Origin: Methanobacteriota archaeon
Lineage (GTDB): Archaea > JAADCQ01 > Methanopyri > Methanopyrales > Methanopyraceae
Reading direction: 5' to 3'
DNA: 64,000 bases
Assembly: GCA_027064425.1 (NCBI GenBank)
Contig: JAMOPO010000027.1
Location: forward strand, 1-64,000
Shown: positions 41,744 through 49,773 of the stretch, in pieces
How the letters are laid out: each line of letters starts with the position of its first letter
Numbering within the stretch: the stretch's first letter is position 1
The notes under the pieces: generated by a model
What the model saw: only the letters and a program-made list of their open reading frames with translations
Database searches by the model: none
Told to the model about the DNA's origin: nothing
Program-made: the position numbers and the translations under genes

Positions 41744-42897
41744 TCGCGGGTCCTGCGCAGCAGCTCCGCCCGGACGAGCAGGGACGAGTGGTTTTCAACG
41801 CGCTCGCGGACGTCGTCCCACTCCGGCTTGGCGTGCTCGACGTCATTGAACCGCGACAGCTTGACCCGAACGCCGTCCACCTCGACGATCTCCCGCTCCG
41901 CCATCACCCGCTCGCACCGGTAAACCCGGGCGCCCAAGGACCCCGTCCAGCGGAAGATCTCGCGGAAAACCTCCTCCTCCACACCGGGCCGGTCCTCCGC
42001 GATCACGCGCAGGATGAACCTGGGCCGGTTTTTCTTCCCCAGCCCGTGCAGCACCTCTACGTCCCGCACGCCGTTCAGCTCGAGCAGCCGGGTGATGGCC
42101 TCCCCGATCATCTCCCCGTCCGCGTCGTCCACCGACGTTTCCACGATCTTCACGAACCCTCCACCCGCACCGGGCTCGCAGACTAGAGCCCGGAGGACGT
42201 TCGGCCGGTCGTCCAGCTCGCGGGACCCGGCCCCGAATCCTTGCCTGACCACCCTCCAGGGTGGCTCCGCATCCTCCGTGAGCTCGTCAATCGCCCTCAG
42301 CAGCGCCGCGCCCGTCGGCGTGAGCAGCTCACCCTCGCCGCTCGCGTGGAACTCGCGCCCCCAACCTGATAGGATCTCGGCGACCGCGGGCGCCGGCACG
42401 GGGAGCTCACCGTGCTCGGTCCTCACGGTGCCGGAGCCCACGTTCGGTGGGAGCACGGCGACCCGCGCTGGGTCGAGATCCTGGAGGAGGGCGGCGCACC
42501 CCACCAGATCCACGACGGTGTCCACGGCGCCCAGCTCGTGGAGGTGGTCGAGCTCCCCGTGCACCTTCTCCTCCGCCTCAAAGAGCAGCTTCAGCGCCCT
42601 CTCCGGTAGCCTCGACCAGGGCTCCTTCGCCAGCACCTCCCGGGAGACGTCCTCAACGAGGCTCTCCAGCTCTTCGGGGTCCCGGACCTCCCCGTCGGCC
42701 TCCACCGCGACCCGAACCGCCCGGAACCCTTTGACCGTCACCCAGTTCCAGTCGATGTCCACCCGGTACCCCCGCTCTCGGAGGACCCGCACCACGCGGT
42801 CGAGGTTCTCGCCGCTCGCGCCCACGGCCAGCAGGCAGCCAAGGAGCATGTCGCCCGAGGCGCCGGCCACCTGCGGGTCGAGGACCAGCAGCTCCAC
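41734..42897 (-). CDS. larC: Nickel insertion protein LarC (NPN cofactor chelatase)
   Basis: LarC loads nickel into the pincer nucleotide cofactor in a CTP-dependent reaction. The 387-residue protein shows LDPQVAGASGDMLLGCLLAVG at the start, HLHELGAVDTVVDLVGCA, ELPVPAPAVAEIL, GELLTPTGAALL and a ferredoxin-like C-terminal half (VVETSVDDADGEMIGEAI). GTG 42897 follows GGGGGAGGATCG; the longer frame lacks a site. Together with the larE-like gene at 20-21 kb this implies an NPN-dependent enzyme elsewhere in the genome. It is divergent from the P-II-like gene, with TTAA boxes in the 68-base gap. Confidence 0.9.
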   Translation of the reverse strand: MELLVLDPQVAGASGDMLLGCLLAVGASGENLDRVVRVLRERGYRVDIDWNWVTVKGFRAVRVAVEADGEVRDPEELESLVEDVSREVLAKEPWSRLPERALKLLFEAEEKVHGELDHLHELGAVDTVVDLVGCAALLQDLDPARVAVLPPNVGSGTVRTEHGELPVPAPAVAEILSGWGREFHASGEGELLTPTGAALLRAIDELTEDAEPPWRVVRQGFGAGSRELDDRPNVLRALVCEPGAGGGFVKIVETSVDDADGEMIGEAITRLLELNGVRDVEVLHGLGKKNRPRFILRVIAEDRPGVEEEVFREIFRWTGSLGARVYRCERVMAEREIVEVDGVRVKLSRFNDVEHAKPEWDDVRERVENHSSLLVRAELLRRTRDQR

Positions 42898-42965
42898 CGA
42901 TCCTCCCCCGGGCGAGTTCGGGGGTCTCTTAACCCCTCTCGCCACCCAGGGACCCGGGGATAAGG

Positions 42966-43292
42966 TTGGGTCTGGTTGAGGTGCGGGTCTTCGTGGACCC
43001 CGAGAACGTCGGCAAGCTGATGAACGCGATGGCGGACGCCGGCGTGACCGGGTTCTACGCGGTGGAGTATCGGGGCGTGGCCCCGGATCGTTGGGAAGGG
43101 TTCGAGATCGACGAGGATCCGGAGCAGGCGATCAAGGCCATGAACGACCTCTCGGAGCGCGCGGTCATGGTGGTGACGGTGATCCCGGAGGACCGGCTGG
43201 ACGACCTGAAAAAGGCCGTGAGGGAGCGTCTGTCGGGCGACAGGTACACGATCATGGTGGCTGAGGTGAGGGAAGTCGAGGTGAGGGGCTAG
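42966..43292 (+). CDS. MJ1244-family P-II-like protein
   Basis: A 108-residue protein with the ferredoxin-like beta-alpha-beta plan of the P-II superfamily: VEVRVFVDPENVGKLMNAMADA, TGFYAVEYRGVAPDRWEGFE, DDLKKAVRERLSGDRYTIMVAE. Family members such as MJ1244 lack the long T-loop of GlnB. Role probably ligand sensing; unknown ligand. TTG 42966 after CCGGGGATAAGG. Its end overlaps the convergent V4R gene by four bases. Confidence 0.75.
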   Translation: MGLVEVRVFVDPENVGKLMNAMADAGVTGFYAVEYRGVAPDRWEGFEIDEDPEQAIKAMNDLSERAVMVVTVIPEDRLDDLKKAVRERLSGDRYTIMVAEVREVEVRG

Positions 43293-44350
43293 CGGAACGC
43301 CCGCCGCACGGCGTCCGCCACCTTCTTCACCTTCCACGCGATTCCCTCGATGCGGACCTCGCACGAGCCAACGACGGCGTCCTTGGTGGCCGAGCATTCC
43401 ACCTCCACGACCCGCTTGAACGGGATTCCGTAGTGCTCCAGCAGCATCGACAGGGCGCCGCGCACCGCGTGGCAGACGGGCTCGTCGGACTCCATCCCGG
43501 CGCACTCCAGGCACTTCTCCACGCGGAACCGGTCGCCCTCGAGCTCGTAGCTGGACCCGCTGATCTCCTCCACCCTGGCCACCAGCTCCTCCGGATCCTC
43601 CGGATCGAACGCATCGATGAACGCCTCGGCGTACAGCCGGCCCGCCCGAAAGAACATGGGCCGGGCCGCGTCGCCGAAGACCTCCCGCAGCAGGCTCTCC
43701 GAGGCGATCTTAAAGGCCGCCACCTCCTCCGGGTCGCGGCTCGCGCTGAGCATCTCCTCGAACTCCGACTCGGTGAAGTCGCGAAGCTCCGGGATGTGGG
43801 GCTCCCCGTTGCCGCCCTTGCTCTCGTCCCCGATCACGAATACGCATCGACCATCACCCGCTCCCTCGCACTCCGTCTGGACGACCTTGACCGGTTCTCC
43901 CGTCACCTCCTTCACGACGCCCGCGATGAACCCTCGGATGAAGTTGCAGGCGGGGCCGTTGAGGCGCGGGTAGCCGGCGCACTCGGGGCAGTTTCGGACG
44001 ATCACAACTCCGTCCTTCTCATCCACCTCGCAGTCGGCACCTACCATGTCAAGGAACTCAGTTAGCGGCTCCTCGAGATCGTCACCCTTGAACCACCTGG
44101 CCAACATCGAGCCCGCATTGACCAGCGCCCCGCAGCACTTGTCGCCGACCAGCGTGTACAGCGCCAGCACGACCATCTTGTTGGTCGCCTGAAGCTCCCC
44201 GGCCGTGAACTCGGACCCTACCTCCTCCGCCACCTGTCGGAGCTTGTCGGGGGACATCTCAAGTCCCCCGCTGAGCGCCACATTCACGGTGCCGGGCTTC
44301 TCATTACCGGCGGACGTCGGCGCGGGCACCGTAGCGAACCCAGTCGTCAT
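43289..44350 (-). CDS. Protein with two V4R (vinyl-4-reductase-type) sensor domains
   Basis: A 353-residue protein in which two copies of a V4R domain follow one another. Copy one ends RNCPECAGYPRLNGPACNFIRGFIAGV then EPVKVVQTECEGAGDGRCVFVI; copy two ends EKCLECAGMESDEPVCHAVRGALSML then KRVVEVECSATKDAVVGSCEVRI. Each keeps the CxxC and the C-terminal cysteine pattern that may bind metal or a small molecule. V4R proteins in methanogens are often linked to methyltransferase regulation; that link is inferred. ATG 44350 overlaps the stop of the MCM-like gene (ATGA), so both are co-translated. Confidence 0.8.
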   Translation of the reverse strand: MTTGFATVPAPTSAGNEKPGTVNVALSGGLEMSPDKLRQVAEEVGSEFTAGELQATNKMVVLALYTLVGDKCCGALVNAGSMLARWFKGDDLEEPLTEFLDMVGADCEVDEKDGVVIVRNCPECAGYPRLNGPACNFIRGFIAGVVKEVTGEPVKVVQTECEGAGDGRCVFVIGDESKGGNGEPHIPELRDFTESEFEEMLSASRDPEEVAAFKIASESLLREVFGDAARPMFFRAGRLYAEAFIDAFDPEDPEELVARVEEISGSSYELEGDRFRVEKCLECAGMESDEPVCHAVRGALSMLLEHYGIPFKRVVEVECSATKDAVVGSCEVRIEGIAWKVKKVADAVRRAFR

Positions 44351-45579
44351 TGGGATACGAAGATGCTTTCGATAGGGGCGTTGATGCGCTCGATCCACCT
44401 GGACATCAGCTCGGACACCCTGCGTACGTCCTCCTCCTCGACCCTGTCAGACAGCCTCAGACGGGCGTGGGCCCGGGCCAGCAGCAGCATGGTCCGCTCT
44501 ATCCTCCTCTTGGACGGGCCCCAGCTGGAGGCCCTGGACAGCTCCGAGGCCCGAGACGACACCATCCTCACGACGCTCGACGAACACCTCGGCCCCTCGA
44601 CCCGAGAGGCACACTTCAGCAGCGCCCTGACGTCCTCCTCCCTGATTCGTCTCCCGCTGACCCTCTCCGGGTAAGGATCCGGCCACAGGATCAGGTCCAC
44701 GCTCCTCAGCGCGGCTCCGGGGATCTTCAGGCAGGTGAGGGCGGGGTGCTCGTCTGGTGAGGACTCCAGCGCGCAGATGACGGAGCATCGGACCCCGAAC
44801 CGGACGCCGGAGACCGGGATCACGCCACGCCGGGTTAGGGAGAGCAGCTCCAGGAGTTTGGGATCGTGCGGATCGACGCCGTCGGCGATCAGCAGGCCGT
44901 CGTTGGCCAGCATCGGAACACCGGCCTCGAACCTCCACCCGGTCTCGGTAACCGTCAAGTCCCCTCGGAGGTTCCGGGAGCTGGCGGACCTCAGGTTTAC
45001 CTTGTGGGCCTGGGGCGAGAGCCGCCGGATCCGCTCCGTGACCGCACGCGCGACCCGCGGAGGGGCCAGGAAGAGCGCGCTCGCAGCCGCGCCGCCCACC
45101 GGGGTGACCATCAGCAGTGCCAAGAGCTCATAGCATGGCTCCGGCCTCCTCCGAGGCGAGAGAACGCTCGCGCACGCCTCGAGCGGGTCGTCATCCGAGA
45201 GCTCCTGGGCCGCAACCATCTCCTCAGGTGAGGGGGAGGGGTCCGACTCGACGGGTCTGACGTCGATGGCCACAACCTCGCCGCGGTCGTTGCGCCCGCC
45301 CAGCACCAGAACCTCACGACCGGGCCGCAGGAGGTCCGGGGCCACCCTGACCGACGGCCTCACGGGGACCGTCTCGCCCTCCTCCGTTAGCAGCTTGAAC
45401 CCGCGGACGTGTTCCACCCCCTCCACGGACTTGACGCGGCCGCGCACGACGACCGGCGCCAAATTCCTCAGCTCGAGTGAGCTGGGGGCTGAATCCTCGG
45501 GAACGCTGTCCTGAGGGACGTCCAGCTCGGACAGCCGCCGCAGCGCGTCAGCCGTCAGGTCCTCGTCCGCGTCCTCCAT
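44347..45579 (-). CDS. MCM-like protein with lost ATPase motifs
   Basis: A 410-residue relative of replicative helicase MCM. Residues about 45-110 look like an OB fold (VVRGRVKSVEGVEHVRGFKL). Residues 150-395 follow the MCM AAA core: KVNLRSASSRNLRGDLTV and GWRFEAGVPMLANDGLL correspond to the MCM block before Walker B, and ARAHARLRLSDRVEEEDVRR to its C-terminal lid. Walker A is gone (ALFLAPPRVARAV, 168-180) and the Walker B DEFDK is replaced by LLIADGVD (229-236). It is about 250 residues shorter than normal MCM and has no zinc motif. ATPase activity is therefore unlikely; an adaptor or inhibitor role in replication is inferred. ATG 45579 after GGAGAG. Confidence 0.75.
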   Translation of the reverse strand: MEDADEDLTADALRRLSELDVPQDSVPEDSAPSSLELRNLAPVVVRGRVKSVEGVEHVRGFKLLTEEGETVPVRPSVRVAPDLLRPGREVLVLGGRNDRGEVVAIDVRPVESDPSPSPEEMVAAQELSDDDPLEACASVLSPRRRPEPCYELLALLMVTPVGGAAASALFLAPPRVARAVTERIRRLSPQAHKVNLRSASSRNLRGDLTVTETGWRFEAGVPMLANDGLLIADGVDPHDPKLLELLSLTRRGVIPVSGVRFGVRCSVICALESSPDEHPALTCLKIPGAALRSVDLILWPDPYPERVSGRRIREEDVRALLKCASRVEGPRCSSSVVRMVSSRASELSRASSWGPSKRRIERTMLLLARAHARLRLSDRVEEEDVRRVSELMSRWIERINAPIESIFVSQ

Positions 45580-45694
45580 ACTCTCCTTGACCTTCCTCGC
45601 GCGGGCGCCGACGGGCGAGTCTCGCCAGGGTGGCTTAATCCCCTCGTCACCCCCTTGACGGGCCCGGTTTCCGAAACGCGCGCCCCGGATTTCA

Positions 45695-45708
45695 GTTAAT
45701 CAATTAAC
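45695..45708. repeat. AT-rich perfect palindrome between two minus-strand genes
   Basis: GTTAAT-CA-ATTAAC, a 14-base palindrome with perfect six-base arms in very GC-rich surroundings. It lies two bases past the stop of the exported-protein gene and about 120 bases upstream of the MCM-like start. It could be an operator, a TATA-like element or a terminator; the sequence does not decide. Confidence 0.5.
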
Positions 45709-45709
45709 C

Positions 45710-46942
45710 TCACGATCCTCCGCACTCCGACGCCGGAACGAGGCCGCGACGAGACCGCAGCGCCGCGGGCAGTGGGAGCGGGACCGTGGGTAGCGGGGGC
45801 AGCCGCCTCTTCCGTTCAGCCCCACCCCCTCCCTTGACGGCAACGCCGCTCGGTGCCACGATCACGGTGACCGGGTTGCTGAACGCTGGAGCCATGAGCG
45901 GTCCCCCCTGGAACATGGCCACGTAGACGAACCGACCGGACTTCTTCGGAGTGACCCTCAGGGGCGGGGTCTTACCGTCCGGACCGGTGACCCAGCCCGC
46001 AAGGGCCGAGGCGCTCACTATCGCCCCGTTTTCCAGCAGGAAGATCCTGGCGTTCGGGACCGGGCGGCCCCTGTAATCCGTGAGCACGGCCCGGAGCTCG
46101 AACGCCCTACCACCGTCGACGGCCTTGGCGAGGAGCCTCAGCCTGACCCGCTCCCGGAACGTGCACACGGTTCTCCAGGTGGCGGGCTCGTAGAGGGGAC
46201 CGCCCGCGTACCGGACCTCGATGGCGAGGATCCCGGGCTTCTTGGGCCTGACCCACAGCTGGAACCCGCCGGCTCGGTCCGGCCGCGCGGTGATCGTCTC
46301 GCTCAGCCCGCACCCCTGAACGACCACCGTGATCGGCGCGGGGATCGGCACCCCGAACACCCCGTCCCGCAGCTCTCCCCGGATCATCACGCGCTGTCCG
46401 ATCAGGCCAACCCGTGGGAGGACCGCGACCCGCAGGCTCACCGGGAGCCTCGTTAGGAACTTCGTCAGCGGGTGGATGACGCAGTCCGGGACCCTGGCCA
46501 CCGGTCTCGAGGTTGCTCCACGGAGCTCCAACAGCAGCAGCTCGGGCCTGGTCAGGTTGTTCGGGCCGGTAATTAGCAGTCCGTAGAGGCGCAGGTACCG
46601 GCCGGTAAGACCCACGTAAGCTCGGGCCTTAATCGCGGACGACCGGGTTTTAAGCGCGCGGGCGGTGACCTCGATCCACCCTCTGGTCTCGTCGCCCACG
46701 CGGACGCGGGTGATCCATCTGACCCCGCCGTTCTCCGCGAGGACCAACCTACACCACGGCTTACCGTTCACCAGCAGGTCCACGGCCCAGCCCACTCTCG
46801 GGTCCAGCCGCAGCAGCGGGTAGTACTTCAGACCGATCGCGTAGACCGCTGCGTGGCCGGTCGCTGGAGCCGTGAACGCCGCTAACAGCACCACCGCGAG
46901 CGTCAGAGCGGTCCGAAGTATTACCCCCGAGGCGGCCGGCAC
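45710..46942 (-). CDS. Exported protein with Ig-like beta domains, unknown function
   Basis: A 410-residue protein. The N-terminus ILRTALTLAVVLLAAFTAPA is a clear signal peptide ending in ATGHA. The body is beta-rich with repeated Ig/bacterial-Ig-type patterns (MIRGELRDGVFGVPIPAPITV, FELRAVLTDYRGRPVPNARIFLL, VTPKKSGRFVYVAMFQGG). The C-terminus is Pro/Arg/Gly rich (RRLPPLPTVPLPLPAAL) with no membrane anchor. GTG 46942 is the only start before the signal, though its ribosome site is weak. Divergent from the large S-layer-like gene; both use the 94-base intergenic region. A surface or secreted role is likely. Confidence 0.66.
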   Translation of the reverse strand: MPAASGVILRTALTLAVVLLAAFTAPATGHAAVYAIGLKYYPLLRLDPRVGWAVDLLVNGKPWCRLVLAENGGVRWITRVRVGDETRGWIEVTARALKTRSSAIKARAYVGLTGRYLRLYGLLITGPNNLTRPELLLLELRGATSRPVARVPDCVIHPLTKFLTRLPVSLRVAVLPRVGLIGQRVMIRGELRDGVFGVPIPAPITVVVQGCGLSETITARPDRAGGFQLWVRPKKPGILAIEVRYAGGPLYEPATWRTVCTFRERVRLRLLAKAVDGGRAFELRAVLTDYRGRPVPNARIFLLENGAIVSASALAGWVTGPDGKTPPLRVTPKKSGRFVYVAMFQGGPLMAPAFSNPVTVIVAPSGVAVKGGGGAERKRRLPPLPTVPLPLPAALRSRRGLVPASECGGS

Positions 46943-46976
46943 TCCCCGACGGACCCTCCACTGGGTAAACGGAAGG

Positions 46977-46984
46977 CATATAAG
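46977..46984 (+). promoter_or_regulatory. Strong TATA box of the S-layer-like gene
   Basis: CATATAAG preceded by purine-rich ACGGAAGG (BRE). Transcription would begin near 47008. The leader contains a very good ribosome site, AGGGGGTGAG (47021-47030), six bases before GTG 47037. This is the best promoter/leader combination in the window and fits a highly expressed gene. Confidence 0.7.
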
Positions 46985-47036
46985 TGTCTCTTCGGTCGGT
47001 CAAGTATGAGGCCGGTCGGAAGGGGGTGAGAACCCA

Positions 47037-49715
47037 GTGGCCCGCGTGGGGCCGGTAATCCTCGCGGCGTTGGCCGCTTTGTTGGCGCTCACGGGCGCCT
47101 CGGCGGCGGCGCCGCTGTCGGTTAGCCAGTCGGACGTGGTCAGGGGAGTCGTCGAGTGGGAGCTCAGCAAGGGTGTCTTCACGCCGGTGTACAGGCAGCT
47201 GGAGATCACCTCAGAGGCCGCCGTATCCAACCCGTCGACCAACCAGAAGACCTACGATGTGGTCCCTGTGGCGCGGTCGCCGTCGCTGACGGGTTTCCAG
47301 ATGCTACAGGACCCGAACGCGCAGGTGCAGGTAGCGCAGCTCAGCGACAAGGTGGTCGGTGAAACTTACGTTAAGCTGTCGCCCGGAAGCCAGGCGGCGG
47401 TCGGCTACCGGCTGGTTTGCGTCAGCCCGACCGAGGGTGAGTGGGGTCGGGTCGCTCCGGTAGTGAAGTACGACATCATGGTCAACGGAGCCCCGTGGTT
47501 CCAAACGCAGGTGTCGGGCGCCGACACCATCGCGGAGGTGATCGAGATCGCCAACCACGGCGTCCAGGTGTGGGTCGACGACGAGCAGGGAGGCACGCAG
47601 CAGGCCGGTTCGCTCTACAACCTGATGGTGCTGGTCCCGGTTGATCAGCTCTACCAGCTCAGGCAGGCCCTCGGAGTCGACTACGAGGTCACACTGTCCG
47701 TGGCCGAGAACCCGTTGAACGGGACGATCCCGAGCAATCTGCAGCCGACGGCTAGGGTCACCGTGGACGCGAACGGGAACCCGACCATCACCTTCGACCT
47801 GGACGGTGACGGCGCCTCGGACTCGTGCCTGATGATCTACACCCTGAATGGCGTTCAGTACCTGACGATCGGTGTCGACACGAACGGTGACGGTGCGGTG
47901 GACGAGCCCGCGAAGTACGCGGTGGACCCGGACTCGAAGCTCGGCGTTCGGGTGATGTACCAGCTGTCCTCGGCGCCCTCGCAGGCCGCGACGGCGCTGC
48001 TGCCGGACGTGTACCTCGAGTACGAGTACGCGTACAAGGACTCCTCAGGCAACTACGTAACGAGCGGGGTCACCGTCACCCCACCGTGGTACGTGGCCGT
48101 GCGGCCCGACGAGCTGATCGAGGTCTCGTGGGTCGGTGAGCCGCTGCAGGTGCCGTCGAACGGTGATTGGGGCAGCGTGGACTGGCAGGTCGTGCCGAGG
48201 GTGCGGAACCTGGCGGAGTTCGGGGTCTACCTGCAGCAGGTCAACGTTTACGGACTGTCGAGCGCGGACCTAGTCAACGGGTGGACGCTGGTGCAGTCGT
48301 TCTCGTTCAACCCGCCGAGCGACGGGCTGATCCCGGCCGGTGGTGAGTGGGTCGGGGAGGCCGTAACGATCAGCCCGGCGTCGAGCCCGATCTACGGCAG
48401 CGCGGTGTACTGGAAGATCGAGGTGCAGCTGGGCAACCCGCTGCTGGGTCAGGAGGTGGAGCTGGACAAGACCCGGGCGGCCACCGGTGAGGTCGTGGTG
48501 AAGGGTGTGGCACTACCGGTCGTGCCGCAGGGCGTCCCGGCGGTCTTCGGGCTCTCGGCGTACACCGAGCCGACGAGCGTGCAGCCGGGCACGCGGACGG
48601 TGACGTTCCACTTCAAGTTGGGCGTGGACGGGTCCGCACTGACGTCCGACTCGGTGACCGTCTCGATCTCGATCCCAACCCAGACGGCCCTGGGCGGTTC
48701 GGCCAGCTACGTCGCCGGGAGCGTGAGGGTGTACGTGTACAAGGCCGTGCAGCACTCGAACGGCACGGTGAGTCTGGTGAGGGAGGACGTCACGGGCCAG
48801 GCCAGCATCACGGAGCCGTCGAGCACGAGCAACACGCTGACGATCACGCTCGGTCCGAGCCAGGACCTGGCGTCGGTGCGGTACATCGAGGTCGTGTTCC
48901 AGGTGAACGCCGACTTCCAGTCGGGTGACGCGTACACGATCTCGGACGCCACGGTGCAGATCGGTAGCGTGAGCTACGCGTTCCCGGAGGTTCGGGTAAC
49001 GTCAACCTACGTGCCCGACGTCCCGGTGATCTCGGGTGAGAAGACGAGCTCGGGCTTCGTGGTTGAGGCGAACGGGTTCGTGAGCCCGAAGACCGGTGAC
49101 TTCGGCATGCCGATGGTGGTCGTGGATTACGTGCCGATGGCCGACGTGAAGGACACTGATGGTGACGGGCAGCCGGACATCAACGCGTTCCTGCAGAACC
49201 TGAGCGTCACCGGCCGGTGGGGTCAGACGGACATCGCGTCAGCGGAGTACGTCGGGCAGGCGTCGACGGGAGAGTACATCCTGGCGCTGAAGGACGCGAG
49301 CGGGAACGTGCTGGCGTACCTCGCGGTGAAGGTGCTGGGCACGGTAACCATCGGCAACGTTGACTACTACGCCATCCTGCTGTACAGCGTGAGCTACGAC
49401 CCGAGCTCCGGCACGATCACCGGCGTCCGGAACATGCTGCCGAACACGCAGATTCAGGTGACCTACCCGAGCACGTACTACGACCCGAACGGCGTGCCGG
49501 TGCGGTACTGGGACGAGATCCGGCTGCTGATCGCCGTGGACCCATCGTCCATCCCGATGACCCACTCGGCCGGTGGACCAACGCTGAAGGTCAGGCTGCC
49601 AACGACGGAGGGCGCGCACCAGTACAGCATCACCAAGAAGGGCAAGCGGGCGGTGCCGGTGGCCATCGCGCTGCTGGGCGCGCTGATCCCGCTGATCGCC
49701 CGCCGGCGCTTCTAA
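47037..49715 (+). CDS. Large surface protein, S-layer candidate
   Basis: An 892-residue protein. Residues 1-24 are a signal peptide (VILAALAALLALTGASAAA). The body is beta-rich, polar, with Ser/Thr/Asn/Gln content far above the neighbours and several N-x-S/T sites. Three calcium-type DxDxDG loops are seen: DLDGDGASD (about 255), DTNGDGAVD (about 281) and DTDGDGQPD (about 706). The C-terminus is one hydrophobic helix followed by RRR (VPVAIALLGALIPLIARRRF), a membrane anchor. Codon use is more uniform than in the neighbours, and the promoter, leader and downstream hairpin all suggest high expression. An S-layer or adhesin role is inferred; no family motif was recognised. Confidence 0.75.
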   Translation: MARVGPVILAALAALLALTGASAAAPLSVSQSDVVRGVVEWELSKGVFTPVYRQLEITSEAAVSNPSTNQKTYDVVPVARSPSLTGFQMLQDPNAQVQVAQLSDKVVGETYVKLSPGSQAAVGYRLVCVSPTEGEWGRVAPVVKYDIMVNGAPWFQTQVSGADTIAEVIEIANHGVQVWVDDEQGGTQQAGSLYNLMVLVPVDQLYQLRQALGVDYEVTLSVAENPLNGTIPSNLQPTARVTVDANGNPTITFDLDGDGASDSCLMIYTLNGVQYLTIGVDTNGDGAVDEPAKYAVDPDSKLGVRVMYQLSSAPSQAATALLPDVYLEYEYAYKDSSGNYVTSGVTVTPPWYVAVRPDELIEVSWVGEPLQVPSNGDWGSVDWQVVPRVRNLAEFGVYLQQVNVYGLSSADLVNGWTLVQSFSFNPPSDGLIPAGGEWVGEAVTISPASSPIYGSAVYWKIEVQLGNPLLGQEVELDKTRAATGEVVVKGVALPVVPQGVPAVFGLSAYTEPTSVQPGTRTVTFHFKLGVDGSALTSDSVTVSISIPTQTALGGSASYVAGSVRVYVYKAVQHSNGTVSLVREDVTGQASITEPSSTSNTLTITLGPSQDLASVRYIEVVFQVNADFQSGDAYTISDATVQIGSVSYAFPEVRVTSTYVPDVPVISGEKTSSGFVVEANGFVSPKTGDFGMPMVVVDYVPMADVKDTDGDGQPDINAFLQNLSVTGRWGQTDIASAEYVGQASTGEYILALKDASGNVLAYLAVKVLGTVTIGNVDYYAILLYSVSYDPSSGTITGVRNMLPNTQIQVTYPSTYYDPNGVPVRYWDEIRLLIAVDPSSIPMTHSAGGPTLKVRLPTTEGAHQYSITKKGKRAVPVAIALLGALIPLIARRRF

Positions 49716-49738
49716 ACCCCTCCCTTCTTATTTCCGGA

Positions 49739-49761
49739 ATCGTTACGAACCTCGTAACGGG
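49739..49761. repeat. tRNA-flanking-type inverted repeat, copy 4 (after the S-layer-like gene)
   Basis: ATCGTTACGA - ACC - TCGTAACGGG; the inner eight bases pair perfectly. It lies 23 bases past the stop of the S-layer-like gene and 12 bases before the next start, preceded by a pyrimidine run CCCTCCCTTCTTATTTCC that could itself aid termination. Confidence 0.78.
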
Positions 49762-49773
49762 GGAGCCCGGCCC

